In this document: positions 14,149 to 18,630 of the stretch, piece by piece
How the letters are laid out: each line of letters starts with the position of its first letter
How positions within the stretch are numbered: the stretch's first letter is position 1
DNA from: JAABUE01 sp037440925
GTDB lineage: Bacteria > Chloroflexota > Anaerolineae > Anaerolineales > Villigracilaceae
Length of the DNA: 18,630 bases
Reading direction: 5' to 3'
Assembly: GCA_037440925.1 (NCBI GenBank)
Contig: JBBITF010000059.1
Coordinates: forward strand, 1 to 18,630
The notes under the pieces: model-generated
What the model was told of the DNA's origin: nothing
The model's database searches: none
What the model saw: the letters and a program-made list of their open reading frames with translations, nothing else
Made by a program: the position numbers and the translations under genes

Positions 14149-14718
14149 CTAACGCGGTACTTGATGATGCTCGCGGCAGCGGGCTTCGTACAATTCAGCA
14201 GCGCCCACAATGACCACCGGGTCATCGTAACGCGCGGGCTGGCCGTTCACCAGGCGTTGGGTGCGCGAGGCCTCGCCGCCACAGACCATGCAAATGGCGT
14301 GCAATTTGTCCACTTTTTCGGCTTTGGCCATCAACACCGGCATGGGGCCAAACGGTTCGCCGCGAAAGTCCATGTCGAGACCGGCCACAATGACGCGTAC
14401 GCCGCGCCCGGCCAGCTCTTGCGCCACATCCACAATTTCGGCGTCGAAGAACTGGGCCTCGTCCACAGCAACAACGGTGGTATCCGCTTCGATACGCGCG
14501 CGAATGTCGGCCGCTTTTTCGACCGGTATGGCGTCGAAATTTGCGCCCGCATGGGAGGTCACTTTTTCGACCGCATAACGCACATCTATGGCAGGCTTGA
14601 AGACCTGGACCTTTTGCCTGGCGATGGTGGCGCGTACCAAGCGGCGGATGAGTTCATCCGTTTTGCCGCTGAACATGGAGCCGCAAACCACCTCGATAGA
14701 ACCGGTATGATGTTTCAT
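14149..14718 (-). CDS. tdk: thymidine kinase (TK1/type II)
   Basis: A 189-residue cytoplasmic enzyme that phosphorylates thymidine with ATP in the dTTP salvage pathway. The start is ATG 14718 (MKHHTGSIEV) with GGGGAG upstream. The P-loop is GSMFSGKT (13-20). The Walker B/catalytic segment is VDEAQFF with D86 and catalytic E87. GLDMDFRGEPF (113-123) is the substrate-site signature of TK1-type kinases. The structural zinc site is seen as C143-x2-C146 and C181-x2-H184, with His in place of the fourth Cys, which occurs in bacterial members. Length is normal for the family. It follows the rpmE terminator on the same strand; no strong promoter of its own is visible, so some readthrough from the ribosomal operon is possible. 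Confidence 0.95.
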   Translation of the reverse strand: MKHHTGSIEVVCGSMFSGKTDELIRRLVRATIARQKVQVFKPAIDVRYAVEKVTSHAGANFDAIPVEKAADIRARIEADTTVVAVDEAQFFDAEIVDVAQELAGRGVRVIVAGLDMDFRGEPFGPMPVLMAKAEKVDKLHAICMVCGGEASRTQRLVNGQPARYDDPVVIVGAAELYEARCREHHQVPR

Positions 14719-14731
14719 GGCGTTTCTTTCT

Positions 14732-14753
14732 CCCCTTTCGCTGAGGAAAGGGG
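14732..14753 (-). promoter_or_regulatory. hairpin next to the tdk ribosome-binding site
   Basis: CCCCTTTC (14732-14739) pairs with GAAAGGGG (14746-14753) around a 6-base loop. In the minus-strand mRNA the 3' arm ends in GGGG, the first part of the GGGGAGA Shine-Dalgarno of tdk, so folding could limit ribosome access. Function not shown. Confidence 0.35.
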
Positions 14754-14765
14754 CAGGAGATGAGA

Positions 14766-14799
14766 TAATAAAACAAGCAGATGCTTTGCATCTGCTTGT
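14766..14799 (-). terminator. terminator of the rplU-rpmA-rpmE operon
   Basis: A perfect 12-bp stem, ACAAGCAGATGC (14773-14784) with GCATCTGCTTGT (14788-14799), and a TTT loop. On the minus strand it is followed by TTTATTAT. It lies 190 bases after the rpmE stop and before tdk. Confidence 0.7.
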
Positions 14800-14988
14800 C
14801 AAGTTTACCTGAGTTTTTCAAAGGCGCAATCCCTTGTGCAGCAATTCTCATTTTGAAAATGAGGGATGTTTCTGCTGGCTCGGAAAGCGCCACACTGGGC
14901 ATTGACAAATCCGAAGCCACTTGTTGAATTTGGCAATCCCGCAAAGCATGTCGAGAATTGCACCCCCTCATGAGCGCGAGACAGGCCC
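14800..14988. other. noncoding spacer downstream of rpmE
   Basis: There is no convincing gene between the rpmE stop and the terminator. A 17-base dyad, CTCATTTT-G-AAAATGAG, stands at 14846-14862. With one central base it would form a poor hairpin and looks more like a protein-binding site. In the minus-strand mRNA this is a long 3' untranslated region. Confidence 0.35.
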
Positions 14989-15459
14989 TTATGCAGTTGC
15001 TTTGGCCTCGGCAAATTCGTAGCCCAACGCGCGTAACTTTTTCTTGGCGTCAATCAAAGATTTTTGACCAAAGCCAGAGATGGCCAGCAACCTTTCTTCT
15101 CCCTCAGCCAGTTTTTCGAGGAATTGCCCCACATTCTTGATGCCGGCTTTTGCCAACGCTTCGGTCGGACGGGAACCCAATTCGAGTTCGGCTATCGGCC
15201 GGGCTGGTGATACACGAGCGGTTTCGCGGGCTGCTTTTTCTTCCATGTATGTCTGACGTGCTTGCAGTTTCTTGTAGAAGCGGTCTACCTGGCCTTCGAT
15301 ATCCACGATGCGCGCTTGCTCGCCGCTAAAGAAAGGGTGACATTTAGAGCAAATTTCGACACGGATTTCCTTGCGAGTCGAACCAGTCTTCCAGGTATTG
15401 CCACAGGCGCAAGTTACCGTAGCGTCGGGATAGTATATTGGATGAATATTGGTCTTCAT
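14989..15459 (-). CDS. rpmE: ribosomal protein L31 fused to an RNA-polymerase alpha-CTD-like domain
   Basis: A 156-residue protein. Residues 1-68 are zinc-type L31 of the large subunit: MKTNIHPIYY, C17 and C19 in CACG, and C37/C40 in CSKCHPFFSG. A helical linker (69-88) leads to residues about 90-147, which resemble the C-terminal domain of the RNA-polymerase alpha subunit: ELELGSRPTEALAKAGIKNV, then LLAISGFGQKSLIDAKKKL and ALGYE. Compared with E. coli alpha, R97 matches R265, G131 matches G296, K133 matches K298 and S134 matches S299, while N268 is replaced by E100. Ordinary L31 has about 70 residues, so the second half is an addition. This helix-hairpin-helix fold binds DNA or proteins; its role here is unknown. 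It is last in the operon, 9 bases after the rpmA stop, with GAGGG upstream. Confidence 0.88.
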   Translation of the reverse strand: MKTNIHPIYYPDATVTCACGNTWKTGSTRKEIRVEICSKCHPFFSGEQARIVDIEGQVDRFYKKLQARQTYMEEKAARETARVSPARPIAELELGSRPTEALAKAGIKNVGQFLEKLAEGEERLLAISGFGQKSLIDAKKKLRALGYEFAEAKATA

Positions 15460-15468
15460 AACGGCCCT

Positions 15469-15729
15469 CTATTCTGCAACCTGGGGAAGCACGTTGACGC
15501 GCTTGCGGCCATGCACCACATCATACACAACAATGCCGTCCTGCGTAGCAAATAGAGTATCGTCGCTGCCAACGCCAACGTTCAAGCCCGGCTTGATACG
15601 GGTGCCGCGTTGTCGAACCAGGATGTTGCCAGATAGAACAAATTGACCGGCATAGCGTTTTACGCCCAGGCGCTGGGCATTGCTGTCTCGTCCATTGCGG
15701 CTCGAGCCGCCACCTTTTTTGTGTGCCAT
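15469..15729 (-). CDS. rpmA: ribosomal protein L27
   Basis: An 86-residue large-subunit protein whose N-terminus reaches the peptidyl-transferase centre. The L27 signature is plain: MAHKKGGGSSRNGRDSNAQR, then GVKRYAGQFVLSGNILVRQR and GTRIKPGLNVGVGSDDTLFA. There is no N-terminal extension needing proteolytic removal, unlike the Firmicutes form. The start at ATG 15729 has GAGGT close upstream. It lies 12 bases after the rplU stop and 9 bases before rpmE, so the three genes form one operon on the minus strand. Confidence 0.98.
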   Translation of the reverse strand: MAHKKGGGSSRNGRDSNAQRLGVKRYAGQFVLSGNILVRQRGTRIKPGLNVGVGSDDTLFATQDGIVVYDVVHGRKRVNVLPQVAE

Positions 15730-15741
15730 TTCTACCTCACA

Positions 15742-16281
15742 CTATTTCTTGGTCGTCTTCGATGGAGACGATGCTTTTACAATTGAGTCTTTCTTGCTTT
15801 TGGAAGGCGCTTTTTCTGCCTTGGGTTTAGCCGTTTTCTTTTCAGTGGTCTTTTCGGCTTTTGTGGTAGAAACCGCTTCATCAGCCCTGGCCTCCGACGA
15901 ATCTTCGCCGGACGCTTCAGCCTGGGCTTCGATGTTTTTGGCTTGAGCAGGCCTGCGGCTTTCGCCAACCTTACCAATAGCATCCACCATCAAGCGCGTA
16001 TATTGCTGACGGTGTCCGCCTTTGACGCGAATGCGCTTCTTGGGACTGTACTTGAAAACAACAACTTTGGGGCATTTGAAGTGCTCCAGCACGGTCGCGC
16101 TGACCTGTATATCGCTCACGGTGGGCGTCCCCACCAGAGACGTTTCTCCGTCCACCAGCATCAGCACGCGCGACAAATTCACGGTTTCGCCAGTTTGGGC
16201 TGGCAGGCGGTCCACTTCTATGGACTCACCTTCGACGGCTTTGTATTGCTTGCCGCCGCTTTCGACAATGGCGTATTTCAT
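15742..16281 (-). CDS. rplU: ribosomal protein L21 with long charged C-terminal tail
   Basis: A 179-residue protein. I chose ATG 16281 (MKYAIVESGGKQYKAVEGES) because AGGAGA precedes it and this is the family N-terminus; the upstream frame extension is leader sequence. Residues 1-103 are complete L21, ending with the rRNA-binding signature KYSPKKRIRVKGGHRQQYTR. L21 binds 23S rRNA early in 50S assembly. Typical L21 stops near residue 103. Here about 75 more residues follow, rich in Ala, Lys, Glu, Ser and Thr (KAEKTTEKKTAKPKAEKAPS). They are probably disordered; similar tails are known on ribosomal proteins of some phyla. It is first in the rplU-rpmA-rpmE operon behind a consensus promoter and a structured leader. 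Confidence 0.97.
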   Translation of the reverse strand: MKYAIVESGGKQYKAVEGESIEVDRLPAQTGETVNLSRVLMLVDGETSLVGTPTVSDIQVSATVLEHFKCPKVVVFKYSPKKRIRVKGGHRQQYTRLMVDAIGKVGESRRPAQAKNIEAQAEASGEDSSEARADEAVSTTKAEKTTEKKTAKPKAEKAPSKSKKDSIVKASSPSKTTKK

Positions 16282-16428
16282 TTTTTCTCCTGGCATTCGC
16301 TTCTCCATACGGCCTGCGGGGCTTTTGCTGCCGCCATTGCTTGGGCGGTCCCTTCGCCGGTGTACGGGGAAGCCGGGGTTGCATACAACCGCCCCGGCCA
16401 CTCTTGCTGCCAGGGCAGAAGCGGACGC
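16282..16428 (-). promoter_or_regulatory. structured 5' leader of the rplU operon
   Basis: The leader of about 140 bases between the promoter and rplU can fold into several hairpins: GCCGGGG/CCCCGGC (16372-16398), CTTC-CCG/CGG-GAAG (16352-16372) and CCGCC/GGCGG (about 16330-16347). Ribosomal-protein leaders often bind their own product and repress translation; L21 leaders of this kind are known in other phyla. Whether this one is such an element is inference. No open frame with a start signal is seen within it. Confidence 0.45.
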
Positions 16429-16429
16429 T

Positions 16430-16459
16430 ATTATACTTGAGGACGAGGTTTTATGTCAA
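16430..16459 (-). promoter_or_regulatory. consensus promoter of the rplU-rpmA-rpmE operon
   Basis: On the minus strand TTGACA (16454-16459), an 18-base spacer and TATAAT (16430-16435): both hexamers are perfect sigma-70 consensus. This is the best promoter in the window, as expected for ribosomal genes. Confidence 0.88.
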
Positions 16460-16472
16460 CCTGGCTTTTTCC

Positions 16473-16501
16473 TTGACTTTTTGTCCCACTTTGTGTATAT
16501 T
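16473..16501 (+). promoter_or_regulatory. promoter of the Lrp/AsnC regulator gene
   Basis: TTGACT (16473-16478), a 17-base spacer and TATATT (16496-16501) on the plus strand, about 42 bases before ATG 16544. Its -35 is 13 bases from the -35 of the divergent rplU promoter. Confidence 0.75.
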
Positions 16502-16543
16502 AGCCTTGGTAATGTTGATTTCGGAAATAAAAAAGAGCAATAC

Positions 16544-17023
16544 ATGTATGAAATCGACAAAATAGACATAAATATTGTCAGTTTGTTGCTAGAAGATGGC
16601 CGCATGCCTGCTTCTGAGATCGCTCGCCGTTTAGGCAGTGTTTCCGAGCGGGCTGTTCGTTATCGTATCGAGCGCATGGTCGAAGAAGGCGTGATTCGCG
16701 TCAGCGCCATTGTCAGCCCCCAGGTGTTTGGTTTGTCTACTCGCGCTGATGTATTGTTGGAAGTGGAAGCGGACAAGATTCTGGAAGTGGCCAATGCATT
16801 TGTCCATTATCCCAATGTAACCTATGTAGCCTGCGCTATTGGCGAAACCGATATCAGCCTGCAAGTTGTAGCCAGAGACGCTAATGACGTGTACCGCTTT
16901 GTAACCGAAGTCGTGAGTAAAGTGCCGGGGGTGCGCAAAACTACCACCTCCATTGTGCCGGTTGTGTTGAAGGATGTCTATGAGTGGAGGATTCCGACTA
17001 CCTTGGTCGAACCGTCCACTTAA
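16544..17023 (+). CDS. Lrp/AsnC-family transcriptional regulator
   Basis: A 159-residue regulator. The frame is open far upstream, but ATG 16544 (MYEIDKIDINIVSLLLEDGR) matches the family N-terminus and follows a good promoter. The winged helix-turn-helix spans about 4-50, with the recognition region IARRLGSVSERAVRYRIERM. A RAM-type ligand-binding and dimerisation domain covers about 66-140 (VLLEVEADKILEVANAF, then VACAIGETDISLQVVARD). Lrp/AsnC proteins sense amino acids or related small molecules, form octamers and control amino-acid metabolism, often the neighbouring gene and themselves. Here the neighbour is an aminotransferase-like gene 175 bases downstream, which suggests control of amino-acid or amine breakdown. 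The ribosome-binding site is weak (GAG at 16535-16537). Confidence 0.9.
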   Translation: MYEIDKIDINIVSLLLEDGRMPASEIARRLGSVSERAVRYRIERMVEEGVIRVSAIVSPQVFGLSTRADVLLEVEADKILEVANAFVHYPNVTYVACAIGETDISLQVVARDANDVYRFVTEVVSKVPGVRKTTTSIVPVVLKDVYEWRIPTTLVEPST

Positions 17024-17198
17024 GGAATTGGGAATTGTCGTGATTATGCTGACGAGGAAAAGCGCCCAAAATGGGTATTGCCCAATCTCGAAAATACAGG
17101 CAGAGCAGTGGCTTGCGCTGCCAATTTGGTGGCTGGTTTGATCCAGGCGAGTCTTATGGCGATTCCTAGCAAGACAATCAATTGACAGGAGAGTTTGT

Positions 17199-18503
17199 AT
17201 GAAAAATAAATGGGCCAAGAGCGTCGTTTTACAAGAGCGCGCTCAAAAAGTGACACCTTTGGGGGTTAACTCTAATTTTCGTTATTGGGGTCAGGGAGTT
17301 ACCCCTTACGTCCAGAAGGGCAAGGATGGCTATCTGTGGGATGTGGACGGTAACAAATACATTGACTATCGCATGGCGTTTGGGCCAATCATTCTTGGTC
17401 ATGCGGTAGAAGAAGTAGACTGCAAGGTCGCAGAGGAGATTCGCAAAGGGGTTTTATTTGCCATGACGGGCGAACTGGAAATCGAGGTCGAGGAAATGAT
17501 GATTTCCATGGTGCCGGGGTTGGAAATGGTGCGTTTGGCTTGCTCTGGCACTGAGGCTACCATGCACGCTCTTCGTGTGGCGCGTGCCTATACCGGTCGA
17601 GAGATGATTCTGAAATTTGAAGGTAATTATCACGGTTTCCACGATCATACCTTATGGTCCACCTATGCTCCAGCCGAAACCTATGGCAATTCGCGCAGTT
17701 CCATTCCGATTCCGGCCTCTTCGGGTATTCCGCGCGCCTTGGGGAATCTCTTGGTGACGGTGCCCTTTAATGACAAGGAGGCTTTCGAGCGTGCGATGTT
17801 CAGTTATGGGCATCTCTTGGCGGCGGTCATTACTGAGCCTTGTCAGGGCAATTGCGGCGCTATTCTGCCCGAGCCGGGTTTTCTTGAACTTATTCAGAAG
17901 AAATGCGCAGAATACGGCGTGGTTTTCATCTTGGACGAGGTCAAAACCGGATTTCGCATCGGTAATGGCGGCGCGCAAGAATACTACAATTTGAAGCCTG
18001 ATTTGATGACCTATGCCAAGGCGCTTGGCAATGGTTATCCTGTGGCGGCTTTTGGCGGCAAGAAAGAAATCATGAGTATCATTGGGCATGGGGTAGCCCA
18101 AGGCGGCACCTATACCAACAACAAACCTGGGGTGGCTGGCGCCTGGGCCACGCTCAAGATGCTCAAGGAAAAACCAATTCTCAAAACCATTGAGCAACGC
18201 GGTAAACGTCTGATGGATGGCATTGACCAAATCTTGACCGAAGCAGGCTTAGTGCATTGCATGAATGGCTACCCTGCCATGTTCTCCTATGCGGTTGGCG
18301 TGGAGAGGGTGACCAATCAACGCTCTTGGAATGCCAGCGACAAGGACTATTACTTGAAACTGGTGGACGCGCTCATCGAACGTGGGGTTATGCCTGACCA
18401 TGATGCTCGCGAGCCGTGGTTCTTGTGTTACGCACATGGCGACGCGGATATTGACGAAACATTGAACGTGTTTGCAGAGGCAGTGAAGGAAGTAAAGAGG
18501 TAA
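17199..18503 (+). CDS. class III aminotransferase, glutamate-1-semialdehyde aminomutase-like
   Basis: A 434-residue PLP enzyme of fold type I. AGGAGAG precedes ATG 17199. Motifs: GYLWDVDGNKYIDY (44-57), SGTEATMHALRVARA (116-130), NYHGFHDH (143-150), ITEPCQGNCG (211-220), ILDEVKTGFRIG (244-255) with D246 for the PLP ring nitrogen, and K274 in TYAKALGNGYPVAAFGG as the Schiff-base lysine. Overall length and N-terminus resemble HemL, but HemL has a GKIIGGGLPVGA-type segment after its lysine, which is absent. I therefore do not call hemL. A transaminase or mutase acting on an amino acid or beta-amino acid is more likely; the substrate is unknown. The Lrp regulator upstream and a second class III gene 37 bases downstream suggest a catabolic operon. 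No clear promoter is seen in 17024-17198. Confidence 0.82.
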   Translation: MKNKWAKSVVLQERAQKVTPLGVNSNFRYWGQGVTPYVQKGKDGYLWDVDGNKYIDYRMAFGPIILGHAVEEVDCKVAEEIRKGVLFAMTGELEIEVEEMMISMVPGLEMVRLACSGTEATMHALRVARAYTGREMILKFEGNYHGFHDHTLWSTYAPAETYGNSRSSIPIPASSGIPRALGNLLVTVPFNDKEAFERAMFSYGHLLAAVITEPCQGNCGAILPEPGFLELIQKKCAEYGVVFILDEVKTGFRIGNGGAQEYYNLKPDLMTYAKALGNGYPVAAFGGKKEIMSIIGHGVAQGGTYTNNKPGVAGAWATLKMLKEKPILKTIEQRGKRLMDGIDQILTEAGLVHCMNGYPAMFSYAVGVERVTNQRSWNASDKDYYLKLVDALIERGVMPDHDAREPWFLCYAHGDADIDETLNVFAEAVKEVKR

Positions 18504-18504
18504 A

Positions 18505-18528
18505 AAGTACACAAGTACACAAGTACAC
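18505..18528 (+). repeat. AAGTACAC tandem repeat, copy 2
   Basis: Three exact head-to-tail octamers AAGTACAC start just after the stop codon at 18501-18503, followed by ACGGAGATTTT. The GGAG of that block (18531-18534) serves as ribosome-binding site for the next gene. The related copy is at 13645-13672. Confidence 0.8.
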
Positions 18529-18540
18529 ACGGAGATTTTA

Positions 18541-18630
18541 TGACTAAATTAACCGCAAAAGAAATCGTTGATCTGAACAAAGAATATACCTTCTTCTCCT
18601 GGTCGAATCAGGGCCAGGTCAATCCCATCC
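18541..18630 (+). CDS. N-terminus of a second class III aminotransferase (cut by window end)
   Basis: Only 30 residues are in the window, starting MTKLTAKEIVDLNKEYTFFS and continuing WSNQGQVNPI. The YTFFSWSxQGxVNPI pattern is, from memory, the start of a group of class III PLP aminotransferases common in Chloroflexota and annotated as aspartate aminotransferase family. GGAG at 18531-18534 is a good ribosome-binding site. The gene follows the preceding enzyme by 37 bases on the same strand, so both are probably co-transcribed. The active-site lysine is outside the window, so the family call rests on the N-terminus alone. Confidence 0.65.

Noticed and set aside
13957..14763. A 268-codon plus-strand frame across the tRNA and tdk
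   Set aside because: It runs through an initiator tRNA and antisense to an obvious thymidine kinase, so it is a shadow.
14805..15053. An 82-codon minus-strand frame overlapping the rpmE end
   Set aside because: It has no ribosome-binding site or recognisable motif and overlaps the alpha-CTD-like coding region in another frame.
16022..16543. N-terminal extension of the Lrp regulator by more than 170 residues
   Set aside because: The extension is antisense to rplU and its promoter region. The family N-terminus, with a good promoter ahead, starts at 16544.

Overview
The window looks like a chromosomal segment of a Chloroflexota bacterium, most likely of the Anaerolineae. This is inferred from gene content and not proven. 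The markers are a free-standing XPB/Ssl2 N-terminal-like protein, T/P-rich lipoproteins with NBR1-Ig/CAP and LysM domains, a very large PAS/GAF/HD-GYP protein and an L31 fused to an RNA-polymerase alpha-CTD-like domain. Promoters of the TTGAC(N17-18)TATAAT type recur at sites that fit the genes. No CRISPR array, prophage or obvious defence island is visible.

Left part (1-4484). Positions 1-201 hold a dispersed repeat running into the high-GC3 tail of an unrecognised coding region. A small DUF5647-like gene (350-625) follows, preceded by what may be the broken end of a partner gene. An ISL3-family insertion sequence reduced to 891 bp (634-1524) keeps both inverted repeats but has a frameshifted, internally deleted transposase. 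It lies between the stop codons of the small gene and of a convergent PLP enzyme (glycine C-acetyltransferase, kbl-like, 1530-2711). Upstream of kbl, on the same strand, is a 550-residue protein resembling the N-terminal part of XPB-like helicases but without the helicase motor.

Middle part (4485-12135). After a 356-bp divergent spacer with a very strong hairpin comes a 1757-residue cytoplasmic sensor: a stub of a receiver domain, five PAS-like domains, five GAF domains and a C-terminal HD-GYP domain with intact HD and GYP motifs, which suggests output through c-di-GMP hydrolysis. A lipoprotein with an NBR1-type Ig domain and a CAP/SCP domain follows, with its own promoter-like sequence inside the end of the sensor gene. 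It overlaps (ATGA) an NDUFA9-like NAD(P)-binding SDR.

Right part (12136-18630). On the minus strand lie a Nudix ADP-ribose pyrophosphatase, a LysM lipoprotein, an initiator tRNA-Met, thymidine kinase and the ribosomal operon rplU-rpmA-rpmE, each separated by hairpins and promoters that fit this order. A 155-bp nested palindromic repeat lies between the LysM gene and the tRNA, and half of a related repeat is at the very start of the window. Back-to-back consensus promoters separate the ribosomal operon from a plus-strand Lrp/AsnC regulator. The regulator is followed by two consecutive class III aminotransferase genes (the second cut by the window end), which suggests an amino-acid or amine catabolic cluster.

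I did not find a clear new defence or mobile system. The features most worth following up are the L31/alpha-CTD fusion, the structured leader of its operon, the receiver-stub HD-GYP sensor and the non-canonical aminomutase-like enzyme under an Lrp regulator.
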